A DNA stretch of 6,494 nt from Deltaproteobacteria bacterium. Its GTDB lineage: Bacteria > Desulfobacterota > Syntrophia > Syntrophales > UBA2185. Below the pieces are notes generated by a model. It worked only from the letters and a program-made list of their open reading frames with translations. It was not told the DNA's origin and made no database searches. This document shows, in pieces, positions 1 to 5,791 of the stretch (the first letter of the stretch is position 1; every line of letters begins with the position of its first letter). The position numbers and the translations under genes were made by a program. The DNA lies in contig JAPLJQ010000557.1 of the NCBI GenBank assembly GCA_026388495.1, positions 1 through 6,494 of the forward strand. The letters run 5' to 3'.

Positions 1-30
1 TTAAGATTTCTCCCTACGGTCGAAATGACA
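1..30. repeat. Partial copy of TGTCATTTCGA-type palindromic element
   Basis: The first 30 bases match the right part of the complete element at 5809-5880. The shared core AAGATTTCTCCCT-CGGTCGAAATGACA differs at one position (A here, G at 5866), and the copy ends in the same terminal repeat TCGAAATGACA. The left part lies outside the window or is missing. Both copies have the same orientation, so they are direct repeats bracketing about 5.8 kb. The rest of the stretch to 107 is AT-rich noncoding sequence. It holds a weak 7-bp inverted repeat at 61-78, which is not a convincing terminator because no T-run follows it. Confidence 0.7.
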
Positions 31-107
31 GTAGCATGTGCATATTTATAACATGATGCACTACGATCTATATCATAGATTTCGCAATACCCATGCCGTC
101 ATTAATT

Positions 108-1055
108 TTAGTCACCTTTTCTATGATAATATATCCCCTGATACGTGTCCCTTTTATCGAGTTCCCCGTCGATGGCGTTCAATACATCCATCTTGTTTAC
201 TGCCCAGGGTGGGGCGAGAAAGATATCCCGGTAACCGTCGGCTGTCAACCGTTGAATGACCATTTCCGTCGGCAGGATTTCCAGGATATCACAGACGGTT
301 TGAACATAATCGTCCTTTTCCATCAGAGTGATCTTCCCCTGCCCATAAAGATCTCCCATTCGGGTTCCCTTTAAGGCAAGAAGGGCGTGGATCTTGATGC
401 CGTGAACGGGAAGCGTTGCCAGAACCCTTGCCGTTTCGATGATGTCTTCACGTGTCTCCCCGGGCAAACCGACGATGATATGGGTGCAGATATGGATATT
501 TTTCCCCGAAGCCCTTTGCACAGCATCGAGAAAGACTTCCGCAGCATGTCCCCGATTGATTACCTGAAGGGTCTTGTTATGAATCGACTGGAGACCCAGT
601 TCCAGCCATACGTGAAACTGTTTCGTGTTGTTTTCCAGAAGTCTGATCACATCATCCGGGATACAATCGGGGCGTGTGCCCACGGAAAGGCCGATCATAT
701 CCTCTTCGGCCAGGGCCTCATCATATAGTTGCCTTAACAGGTCAATGGGGCCGTAAGTATTCGTAAACGTCTGGAAATAGGCGATAAATTTTCCCGCATG
801 TCTGTGTTTCCGGTAATACTCCCTGCCCTGGCGAATCTGTTCAGTCACGGAAGGGAGAGGGCCCGCCTGCCTCAGACGGGAACCCCTGCCGTCGCAGTAG
901 ATGCACCCCCCGGTGGCAACGGTTCCGTCCCGGTTCGGACAGGTGAATCCAGCATCGATGGGCAGTTTGTAAACCCTGCACCCGAAGCGGTTTCTCCAGA
1001 AGCTCTTCAGGTCATAATATCTTTTCGCATTTTTCCAGAACGCCGGTTTTGACAA
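108..1055 (-). CDS. TIGR01212-family (YhcC-like) radical SAM protein
   Basis: A complete 315-residue protein, close to the length of E. coli YhcC. The iron-sulfur cluster motif is CPNRDGTVATGGCIYC, with Cys39, Cys51 and Cys54. The long Cx11Cx2C spacing is characteristic of this family rather than the classical Cx3Cx2C. Further blocks that fit the family are YFQTFTNTY (93-101), GTRPDC (126-131), WLELGLQS (150-157), GLPGET (196-201) and RLTADG (269-274). It should bind a [4Fe-4S] cluster and S-adenosylmethionine in the cytosol; the substrate is unknown to me. The start codon is TTG at 1053-1055, preceded by AAGGAA five bases upstream; no in-frame ATG lies between it and the cluster motif. The ribosome-binding site sits directly behind the stop of the vapC remnant, so the gene may have lost its own upstream region when that remnant formed. 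Confidence 0.93.
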   Translation of the reverse strand: MSKPAFWKNAKRYYDLKSFWRNRFGCRVYKLPIDAGFTCPNRDGTVATGGCIYCDGRGSRLRQAGPLPSVTEQIRQGREYYRKHRHAGKFIAYFQTFTNTYGPIDLLRQLYDEALAEEDMIGLSVGTRPDCIPDDVIRLLENNTKQFHVWLELGLQSIHNKTLQVINRGHAAEVFLDAVQRASGKNIHICTHIIVGLPGETREDIIETARVLATLPVHGIKIHALLALKGTRMGDLYGQGKITLMEKDDYVQTVCDILEILPTEMVIQRLTADGYRDIFLAPPWAVNKMDVLNAIDGELDKRDTYQGIYYHRKGD

Positions 1056-1064
1056 AATTGTTCC

Positions 1065-1247
1065 TTATTTCTTGGGGAAAGACTTCACATTATTTATATT
1101 TTTAAGATCTGAATCCTGAGTCCAAAGGATGGCATTGAATTCTTGTGCTGTTGCGAGAATAAGACTGTCCGCCATTGGAAGAGCATGCTCAATACTTAGT
1201 TTTGAAGCGGCAATCACCAGTGAGGCAGTTAAAGCCACAACAGTTCC
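1065..1247 (-). pseudogene. vapC remnant: C-terminal third of a PIN-domain toxin
   Basis: The minus strand encodes about 60 residues before the stop at 1065-1067, or 57 if counted from the GTG at 1238. They contain LPMADSLILATA followed by LWTQDSDL and the ending VKSFPKK. This is the typical C-terminal end of VapC PIN ribonucleases, including the late acidic residues of the active site (MAD, TQDSD). The N-terminal 70 or so residues, with the first catalytic aspartate (usually LLDTSA), are absent. The vapB remnant stop overlaps an ATG (ATGA, 1252-1255), the usual vapBC coupling, but that ATG runs into TAA after eight codons and is out of frame with the PIN tail. An internal deletion with a frame change explains this. 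The fragment should not be an active toxin. The family call is firm; whether any peptide is made is unknown. Confidence 0.75.
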
Positions 1248-1251
1248 TTAT

Positions 1252-1371
1252 TCATACTCTATCTTCCTCTCGTTTGAATTCCGTATTGATGCCCTTGAGG
1301 AATCCACGGAGTTCTTTGATATCGCGTTCCGGTATAAGCTCGATGCGTCCGGCATATTCTACAACTTCATA
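1252..1371 (-). pseudogene. vapB remnant: C-terminal half of an AbrB-type antitoxin
   Basis: The reading frame encodes 39 residues beginning YEVVEYAGRIELIPERDI, continuing KELRGFLKGI and ending FKREEDRV, then stop. This looks like the C-terminal half of AbrB/MazE-fold VapB antitoxins: the last beta strand of the swapped-hairpin DNA-binding domain, followed by the toxin-binding tail. The N-terminal DNA-binding part is missing, and no start codon lies in frame. The fragment begins exactly where hicB ends, with the hicB stop (1367-1369) lying inside it in another frame. Together with the vapC fragment it is a broken vapBC operon joined to hicB by deletion. Confidence 0.7.
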
Positions 1372-1564
1372 CGTTAAGAGTGAGTTCTTTAACCTTATGA
1401 TTTTCTGGAACATCCTCCATTGTCATAAGCAGGTATGCATCTTTCATGTTTTCCTCAAGTTCCTCCAGCGTTTCACCTTGAGTCATTATTTCAGGGTGTT
1501 CAATAAGTTTACCAACCCAGAACTTCTCACCTTTCCAATAAAGCATTTTTAATTTAGTCTGCAT
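1367..1564 (-). CDS. hicB: HicB-family antitoxin (orphan)
   Basis: A 65-residue protein of the short HicB type: a beta-rich start (YWKGEKFWVGKLIEHPEI, residues 9-26), then the family helix GETLEELEENMKDAYLLM (30-47), then VPENHKVKELTLNV. It lacks the C-terminal helix-turn-helix or ribbon-helix-helix domain of longer HicB proteins. HicB normally neutralises HicA, a small double-stranded-RNA-binding-fold mRNA interferase. The start ATG at 1564 has a good ribosome-binding site (GAGAGGTG, spacing 4-5). Its stop overlaps ATGAAG, which resembles the start of a downstream hicA, but that frame stops after three codons and vapB sequence follows. No hicA is visible on either side, so the antitoxin appears to be orphaned. 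It could still act as a decoy for a HicA encoded elsewhere; that is speculation. Confidence 0.85.
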   Translation of the reverse strand: MQTKLKMLYWKGEKFWVGKLIEHPEIMTQGETLEELEENMKDAYLLMTMEDVPENHKVKELTLNV

Positions 1565-1599
1565 TTTTCACCTCTCATTTACATATCTTGTTTCGATTT

Positions 1600-1628
1600 T
1601 ATATAGCAGAAAAGGATAATATTCTAAA
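1600..1628 (-). promoter_or_regulatory. Possible sigma-70 promoter of hicB
   Basis: On the minus strand, TTTAGA (1628-1623) and TATATA (1605-1600) are separated by exactly 17 bases and lie about 36 bases upstream of the hicB start codon. The -35 box matches TTGACA at only four positions. The region is AT-rich, so a chance match is possible. Confidence 0.35.
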
Positions 1629-1663
1629 GAAATTCATGATTCATTTTGACATAATGCGAAGGT

Positions 1664-1695
1664 CACCGGAAGCCGGTTTTATCGGCGATCCGGTG
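1664..1695. repeat. GC-rich hairpin downstream of the EthD gene
   Basis: CACCGGA (1664-1670) pairs perfectly with TCCGGTG (1689-1695), and inside it GCCG (1672-1675) pairs with CGGC (1683-1686), leaving a 7-base loop. It starts about 30 bases past the EthD stop. No T-run follows on the minus strand, so a rho-independent terminator is unlikely. It could be a repeat, or a hairpin that protects the 3' end of the transcript. The flanking sequence to about 1724 is also GC-rich compared with its surroundings. Confidence 0.45.
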
Positions 1696-1724
1696 GAACG
1701 ACTGGGTGGGTGGATGCCCGGTTA

Positions 1725-2102
1725 CTATACCTTCCCATCAATGAGAACATGCTCTACAGTGAAGAAAGCCGAGGATGCACTCAAGTCTATGAATCTTACT
1801 TCGTCTTCAACAAACATGGCACGTAGTTTTTGACCTTCCGGTGAATTGATGGCTGCGAGAAAGTCTTCTTCCGACTGCCACCATATCTCGCCAATCCCAT
1901 CATACGCATCCGACATCCCTCTGGATTTTCTGATGTTCTCGTTTAACGGTGAATCGATGGTGTGACTCTGTACGTAACGTACTGCCCTGTATGTATCTGC
2001 GAATTTCTTGAATAAGAGGCCATGATGATTTAACCAATAGTCTTGAAACTCAGCCCGCGACATATTTGGGTGGCGCTTTGCACAAAAAACAAATTTGATC
2101 AT
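1725..2102 (-). CDS. EthD-domain (dimeric alpha-beta barrel) protein
   Basis: A 125-residue protein beginning MIKFVFCAKRHPNMSRAEF. Residues 10-28 (RHPNMSRAEFQDYWLNHHG) carry the EthD-family signature: a strand ending in K/R-R, a short serine-containing turn, then a helix with F-x-x-Y/W and a paired histidine. The C-terminal half (EIWWQSEEDFLAAINSPEGQ, then the final FFTVEHVLIDG) completes the ferredoxin-like fold. Such proteins dimerise into a barrel; some are linked to ether degradation or to aromatic and polyketide chemistry, but most have no assigned substrate. The ATG at 2102 follows AAGGAG with an 8-base gap, which supports the start. It lies 176 bases after the CMD gene, beyond the palindrome at 2174-2226, so co-transcription is uncertain. 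Catalytic function cannot be predicted from the sequence. Confidence 0.9.
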   Translation of the reverse strand: MIKFVFCAKRHPNMSRAEFQDYWLNHHGLLFKKFADTYRAVRYVQSHTIDSPLNENIRKSRGMSDAYDGIGEIWWQSEEDFLAAINSPEGQKLRAMFVEDEVRFIDLSASSAFFTVEHVLIDGKV

Positions 2103-2173
2103 GTATTCATCTCCTTTTTATGGCCCAGACGAAAAAATCACTGGCGCGAGAAACGAGCATCCGGTGGTTTTAT

Positions 2174-2226
2174 ATGAAAATCCCCTCAACCCCCCTTTGC
2201 TAAAGGGGGCAGGGGAGGATTTTCAT
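2174..2226. repeat. 53-bp near-perfect palindrome (REP/MITE-like)
   Basis: ATGAAAATCC (2174-2183) is the exact inverse of GGATTTTCAT (2217-2226). CCCCCTTT (2191-2198) is the exact inverse of AAAGGGGG (2202-2209) around a 3-base loop GCT, with only a few mismatches between these arms. As I recall, similar sequences built on AAAATCCCC and CCCCCTTT-AAAGGGGG recur in many environmental bacterial genomes. It sits between the CMD and EthD genes, directly after the region where the second half of an attC-like site would be expected. As RNA it would form a very strong hairpin that could act as a transcript boundary. Confidence 0.75.
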
Positions 2227-2235
2227 GTTTCGTTG

Positions 2236-2275
2236 TGCCCACGCCTGGGCATGGGGGTTAGTTGAAGGGTTAGGC
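2236..2275 (-). other. Half-preserved attC-like site after the CMD gene
   Basis: Three bases after the CMD stop codon the minus strand reads GCCTAAC (2275-2269), a perfect match to the integron inverse core RYYYAAC. Beyond it lies a small hairpin, TGCCCA (2236-2241) with TGGGCA (2246-2251), which could be the tip of an attC fold. No matching GTTRRRY core is found between here and the EthD gene; the 53-bp palindrome stands in that place. The position relative to the stop codon is as in gene cassettes. A 7-base degenerate motif alone is weak, so this could be chance. Confidence 0.35.
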
Positions 2276-2278
2276 AGG

Positions 2279-2671
2279 TTAACTTTTCCCCGAATCGTCA
2301 CGCTCTTTGAAAACCTCTTTCGCTGCAAACAGCCCGTTAAGAGCTGAAGGAAATCCTGCATAAACAGCCATTTGCATGATAACTTCAACAACCTCTTGTC
2401 GGGTACAGCCAACGTTTAGCGCCCCATGAATATGAACCTTTAATTGAGGAACGGCATTGCCGAGTGCTGTCAATGCAGCAACAACAGCAATTTCACGAGA
2501 TTTAAGATCGAGGCCGGGACGCGAATAAATGTCTCCGAATGGAAATTCGATTAGCAATCGAGCAAAGTCCGGTGCGATATCTTTCAGACTTTCAATAACT
2601 CTTTCACCAGCTTCTCCATCAACTTCTTTAAGTTTTTCCCAGCCTTGCTGGTAACGATCTTGCTTGTTCAT
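2279..2671 (-). CDS. Carboxymuconolactone decarboxylase (CMD) family protein
   Basis: A 130-residue protein with one CMD domain. Residues 57-88 hold the signature: SREIAVVAALTALGNAVPQL followed by HIHGALNVG, with His80 and His82. The second conserved helix is VVEVIMQMAVYAGFPSALNG (94-113). This helical fold forms trimers or hexamers. In protocatechuate degradation the family decarboxylates 4-carboxymuconolactone, but many members have other or unknown roles. The only cysteine is Cys89, so it lacks the CxxC of AhpD peroxidase reductases. No other beta-ketoadipate genes are present, so I make no specific assignment. The ATG at 2671 follows GGAGG with a 7-base gap, and lies 19 bases after the attC-like core. 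That short leader is typical of an integron cassette gene. Confidence 0.92.
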   Translation of the reverse strand: MNKQDRYQQGWEKLKEVDGEAGERVIESLKDIAPDFARLLIEFPFGDIYSRPGLDLKSREIAVVAALTALGNAVPQLKVHIHGALNVGCTRQEVVEVIMQMAVYAGFPSALNGLFAAKEVFKERDDSGKS

Positions 2672-2690
2672 TTCTTTCCTCCAGGTAATT

Positions 2691-2775
2691 GTCTAACGTT
2701 TGAACTCAACGGCAGGCAGCTGCGACATGTAGCGTAGCGAAATGGCGCGGGTGACTGTCTGCTGAAGTGTTATGT
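2691..2775 (-). other. attC-like integron recombination site
   Basis: Read on the minus strand (the coding direction), the 3' end is GTTAGAC (2697-2691), a perfect match to the core GTTRRRY, preceded by an attC-like GCCGTTGAGTTCAAAC. The 5' end is ACATAAC (2775-2769), one mismatch from RYYYAAC. Between them, CTGTCTGCTG (plus strand, 2755-2764) pairs with CGGCAGGCAG (2710-2719): ten pairs including two G-T wobbles. The outer continuation pairs unevenly (CTCAA against AAG), leaving extra bases on one arm, as attC sites have extrahelical bases. Total length of 85 bp is within the usual range. The isochorismatase stop (2770-2772) lies inside the outer core, and the CMD start lies 19 bases past the other core, exactly the layout of adjoining cassettes. 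No integrase gene is in the window. Confidence 0.65.
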
Positions 2776-3327
2776 GTTATTTAATATTCCAATTGCTTCA
2801 TCGACGCTGAGCACCTTCGAATATACAGCACCTAGTGCAGCCATATATGAACCATGAACGTTATTTGCAGGTATATTCCTACCCTGAAAAGTTAAATCTC
2901 TAGTTGCGCAAGCATCATGAACAATCGCGCAAGTATATCCTTTATCAAATGCAGCCCTAACTGTTGCGTCGATACACATATGCGACATCATTCCGCAAAT
3001 ATAAAGCTCTTTAATCTCATTGGCTTGGAGATATCCGTTTAGGGTTGTATCCCGAAAACTGTTTGGGAAATGTTTTCTGATAATAACTTCGTTTGAAAGA
3101 GGTAGAACATTCTCGTGAAAGTTTATCCCTTCGGTGTCTGGCAGAAAAAAGGTAGCACCTTTTCGTGTCGATATATGCTGAATGTGGATAACCGGTAAAT
3201 CGTGATCTCTGAAATAATCCAGTAACTTTCGGGCGGCCTGACTTACCTCAATCGAACCGGCTACCTCCATTCTGCCGCCTGGAAAGTAGTCCTGTTGTAT
3301 ATCTATTAACACTAATGCAGTATTCAC
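2770..3327 (-). CDS. Isochorismatase-family cysteine hydrolase
   Basis: A 185-residue protein with the complete catalytic triad of the family: Asp9 in VLIDIQQDYFPGG, Lys85 in IIRKHFPNSF and Cys118 in GMMSHMCIDATVRAAFDKG. The last block has the expected residues before the cysteine and the following ATxRAAFD helix. Asp13 and the glycine pair of the first block also fit nicotinamidase-like members. These cytosolic enzymes hydrolyse amide or enol-ether bonds (nicotinamide, N-carbamoyl compounds, isochorismate). The exact substrate cannot be read from the sequence, and no siderophore or NAD genes are nearby. The start is GTG at 3325-3327 with GAGG about seven bases upstream; it overlaps the stop of a 17-codon ORF. 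The gene is visibly AT-rich next to pabBC, and its stop codon lies within an attC-like core, so it may be a captured cassette. Confidence 0.93.
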   Translation of the reverse strand: MNTALVLIDIQQDYFPGGRMEVAGSIEVSQAARKLLDYFRDHDLPVIHIQHISTRKGATFFLPDTEGINFHENVLPLSNEVIIRKHFPNSFRDTTLNGYLQANEIKELYICGMMSHMCIDATVRAAFDKGYTCAIVHDACATRDLTFQGRNIPANNVHGSYMAALGAVYSKVLSVDEAIGILNNT

Positions 3328-3377
3328 ACGCCTACCTCACTATCTGGATAAACAAGCTCTTCTTTGGTCAATTCCAT
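3324..3377 (-). other. Possible 17-residue upstream ORF or gene tail
   Basis: The ATG at 3375-3377 opens MELTKEELVYPDSEVGV, and the stop overlaps the GTG start of the isochorismatase gene (GTGA, four bases). The frame remains open for nine more codons upstream without another usual start. Overlap of this kind is typical of translational coupling. No ribosome-binding site is evident, so it may be only the degraded 3' end of a lost gene, or chance. Confidence 0.2.
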
Positions 3378-3427
3378 GTTTATGAATTCTATCGAGATTT
3401 AGTTCAAGGAATCCTATTCTTAGTGTC

Positions 3428-5212
3428 TCAGCAGTAATCTTTTTTCCGACATTCTTCTGACACACGAATCTTGACCTTGTGCATCCCTCTGATGGAGTTC
3501 AGGAGGTAGACGTTCGGGTTGCTGAGCACCTCTTGAACGCTTATGATTCTCTCCTGTAGCTGAACATGATCGAGCTGCCAGGCACGCTGCGTACCTGGTA
3601 GTAGTCCACATCGCACGGGGGGCGTGCACAGCACACCATCAATATCGACCGCCACATTTGCCACGGTGGACTCGGTGACCTGTCCCGCTTCGTTGAACAA
3701 CAGGACATCGTCGCTTCCCGGACACATCCTGACAGCATCCTCGTAGACGCGGCGGCGGGTTGTCTTGTGGTACAGAAAAACATCTCCTGTGTCGACAGGA
3801 CTCCTGGCCAGAACAACATCTCCAAAGCGCATGGATGTCGGTTCGAGGGAAGTTGCCTCGCATCGGATGCTCCCCCGGCGGGAGACAAGCAAGCGGAGCC
3901 GATGTAGCCCCGAAGACAGACCAGCCGCGACGCTCGCCAACTTATCCTGTATTTGACGGAAGTCCGCCTGGAAGCCGAAGTAATCCGCTGACTGAGCGAG
4001 ACGTTTCATGTGGTACTCCAGAAGCGAATATCCGCTACGGGGAGACCACAGCATCGTTTCAAGAAGATCGAAATCACGTGTGAGGGGGCTCAGCACTCTT
4101 GTCTTCGTCAGGCACTCTTCGTACTCATCCGCTGGTTTGGAGTCCCACACGATGCCGCCCCCGACGCCGTATTCCGCACGTCCGGTTGCTTTGTGCAGCA
4201 AGACGGTACGAATGGCAACGTTGAACTGTGCACGGCGCCCGGGAGCCGCGAAGCCGATTGTGCCGGTATAGATGCGCCGAGGGGATGATTCCAACTCCGC
4301 GATGATCTCCATCGTACGGCGCTTCGGCGCGCCGGTGATGGATGCAGGAGGAAAAGTGGCCTGAAGAATCCGATCCAAAGGTTCACACGTCCGGGCACGT
4401 ACGGTGGATGTCATCTGCCACACGGTCGGATACTTTTCGACTTCGAACAAGGACGGAACGTGAACGCTGTCACAAAGCGCTACGCGCCCAAGGTCATTGC
4501 GGACCATGTCCACAATCATCACGTTCTCCGCTCGTTCCTTCTCGGAGCAGATCAGGGTTGCCCGCTTTGCCAGGTCATCCTCAAACCATAATCCCCTTGC
4601 CGCTGTTCCCTTCATGGGACGCGACTCGATCCGGTTGCCATCAAGCCGTAGGAAGAGCTCCGGCGAGGCGCTGCAGACGGCCCACTCCCCCGTGTCCACG
4701 AATGCGGCGAAGGGCGCCTCCTCATCTCCAGCGATCTGGACAAACAAGTGCCAGGGGTCGACATCCGTCCTCGCCCGAAGTCGGTAGGTGAAATTGACTT
4801 GATAGGTATCTCCGTCGCGAATGAACTTACGTATTGCACGAAGGCAGCAGCGGTACTCCTCTTGCGTCACAGACGGATGCCATGGCATAGAAGTGCCTAA
4901 TCCCTCGCTGTTGGGCAGCAGGGTGATCTCGTTGACCTGTTCGAACAGCCCAAACCAGAGAAGGGGGAACTCCCCATCTATCTTGGCAGGCAGAGACGGA
5001 TCAAAAGCGGGGGCGGCCTCGTAGGAGATGAAACCGGCTGCATACAATCCACCTCGCTGGACCCCCTCCTCAATCTGACGAATGAGCGGTAGTACCTCCT
5101 CAATTCGACGGGTCGCCATGATCTGACAAGGTGACGTGAAGTCCAACCACTTCTTGCGTGTTTCATCGCGCAAAACAACCCGTCGTGGTGTTTGTGGGAG
5201 ATCCTTTGTCAT
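3428..5212 (-). CDS. pabBC: Aminodeoxychorismate synthase component I / 4-amino-4-deoxychorismate lyase fusion (PabB-PabC)
   Basis: A 594-residue two-domain protein. Residues 1-375 are a chorismate-binding domain: PMKGTAARG with Lys201, VDMVRNDLGR (234-243), PPASITGAPK (288-297) and GVGGGIVWDSKPADEYEE (349-366), the last with Mg-binding glutamates. The lysine in the P-x-K-G-T motif distinguishes PabB from anthranilate synthase TrpE, which has alanine there. Residues 380-594 are a class IV aminotransferase fold: HKTTRR with the probable PLP lysine Lys483, NEAGQVTES (507-515) and LLPGTQRA (537-544). Together the domains would convert chorismate to 4-amino-4-deoxychorismate and then to p-aminobenzoate for folate. 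The glutaminase partner PabA is not in the window. The ATG at 5212 follows GAGGG five bases upstream. The gene is strikingly richer in GC than its neighbours, which suggests a different origin. Confidence in function is high. Confidence 0.93.
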   Translation of the reverse strand: MTKDLPQTPRRVVLRDETRKKWLDFTSPCQIMATRRIEEVLPLIRQIEEGVQRGGLYAAGFISYEAAPAFDPSLPAKIDGEFPLLWFGLFEQVNEITLLPNSEGLGTSMPWHPSVTQEEYRCCLRAIRKFIRDGDTYQVNFTYRLRARTDVDPWHLFVQIAGDEEAPFAAFVDTGEWAVCSASPELFLRLDGNRIESRPMKGTAARGLWFEDDLAKRATLICSEKERAENVMIVDMVRNDLGRVALCDSVHVPSLFEVEKYPTVWQMTSTVRARTCEPLDRILQATFPPASITGAPKRRTMEIIAELESSPRRIYTGTIGFAAPGRRAQFNVAIRTVLLHKATGRAEYGVGGGIVWDSKPADEYEECLTKTRVLSPLTRDFDLLETMLWSPRSGYSLLEYHMKRLAQSADYFGFQADFRQIQDKLASVAAGLSSGLHRLRLLVSRRGSIRCEATSLEPTSMRFGDVVLARSPVDTGDVFLYHKTTRRRVYEDAVRMCPGSDDVLLFNEAGQVTESTVANVAVDIDGVLCTPPVRCGLLPGTQRAWQLDHVQLQERIISVQEVLSNPNVYLLNSIRGMHKVKIRVSEECRKKDYC

Positions 5213-5246
5213 TCATTCCCTCGGCGAACGATTGAGATCAGCTAAC

Positions 5247-5277
5247 TGATACTGTCCACTGACAATAAAGCGTATCA
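5247..5277. promoter_or_regulatory. Inverted repeat in the pabBC leader
   Basis: In the 84-base gap between cupin and pabBC, TGATAC (5247-5252) pairs with GTATCA (5272-5277), and the adjoining TGTC (5253-5256) pairs with GACA (5261-5264) around a 4-base loop, with a 7-base bulge on one side. It could be an operator or a leader hairpin. The minus strand also has TTGTCA here, a fair -35 box, but I see no good -10. AGCTAAC beside it (5240-5246) resembles an attC core with one mismatch. Confidence 0.3.
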
Positions 5278-5296
5278 CAGGAAAAGCGACGAGTTA

Positions 5297-5632
5297 TCAT
5301 CCATGTTTCTCGGGCAGATAATCTTCTCGAACGGGAGAGAAGACCTCAATTGCCAGAGAATTTTCCAGTATCTCTGCGTTATGATCAATATTACTTGGAA
5401 TACACCAACTATCTCCTGGCCCGGCCTCAAACGTTTGCTGCCCGATTGTGAGGCTGATCCTGCCCTCTACCAAATAACCCGTTTGCTCATGAAAGTGAGA
5501 GTGTTTGGGTAATATACTGTTTGCTTCCAATCTGAATTCTGAAAAAAGAGTCTTTTCCCCATATACTAAAGTTTTAAATTTTATCCCCGGTAATACTTGT
5601 TTGTACCCACTTTCATCTACTTTGTAAAACAA
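5297..5632 (-). CDS. Small single-domain cupin protein
   Basis: A 111-residue protein consisting of one conserved beta-barrel (cupin_2 type). Motif 1 is LPKHSHFHEQTGYLVEGRIS (41-60), with likely metal ligands His44, His46 and probably Gln50. Motif 2 is GDSWCIPSNIDHNAEIL (73-89), with His84. The HSHFHEQ pattern resembles KdgF and similar small metal-binding cupins that act on sugars or sense ligands, but the substrate cannot be assigned. The start appears to be TTG at 5630-5632, preceded by AAGGAG with a 6-base gap; there is no ATG nearby in frame. It lies 84 bases upstream of pabBC on the same strand and might be co-transcribed, though its base composition differs from that gene. No signal peptide or membrane segment is visible. 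Confidence 0.92.
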   Translation of the reverse strand: MFYKVDESGYKQVLPGIKFKTLVYGEKTLFSEFRLEANSILPKHSHFHEQTGYLVEGRISLTIGQQTFEAGPGDSWCIPSNIDHNAEILENSLAIEVFSPVREDYLPEKHG

Positions 5633-5791
5633 TGTGAGCTCCTTTCTGTTTTCATCACGGAACGTGAAAGCTTGACGTCGCGGCTTTGCCGCATCCGTTA
5701 CAGCGAATTATTGGCTTAAGTGCTTCATTTATGTTATTTTTCTGTCGTTACGACGCATTCTTCGTTTTCTCCAGGCAACTATTAATGAACC

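Noticed and set aside
1661..1727. attC site after the EthD gene
   Set aside because: The EthD stop is followed by TAACC, but no GTTRRRY core exists in the following 160 bases and the hairpin is symmetric rather than attC-like.
1588..1833. Plus-strand open frame of 81 codons over the EthD 3' end
   Set aside because: It crosses the antisense of a well-supported gene, has no ribosome-binding site and shows no recognised family.
3760..4791. Several long plus-strand open frames within pabBC
   Set aside because: They lie antisense to a protein with all family motifs and arise from its high GC; their compositions are not natural and they lack ribosome-binding sites.
5240..5299. Possible attC between cupin and pabBC (GTTAGCT and TGATAAC on the minus strand)
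   Set aside because: Both cores deviate from the consensus, and the inner arms do not pair in the attC manner. Only the simple inverted repeat was kept.
1725..5632. A single aromatic-degradation or siderophore operon made of isochorismatase, CMD, EthD, cupin and pabBC
   Set aside because: No further pathway genes, regulators or transporters are present. Gaps of 80-180 bases with repeats separate the genes, and the base composition differs between them.
5656..5705. attC-like sequence upstream of the cupin gene (TAACGG ... ACGTTCCG around GCGGC-AAA-GCCGC)
   Set aside because: The cores do not match GTTRRRY or RYYYAAC, the length is about 50 bases, and only five pairs are solid.
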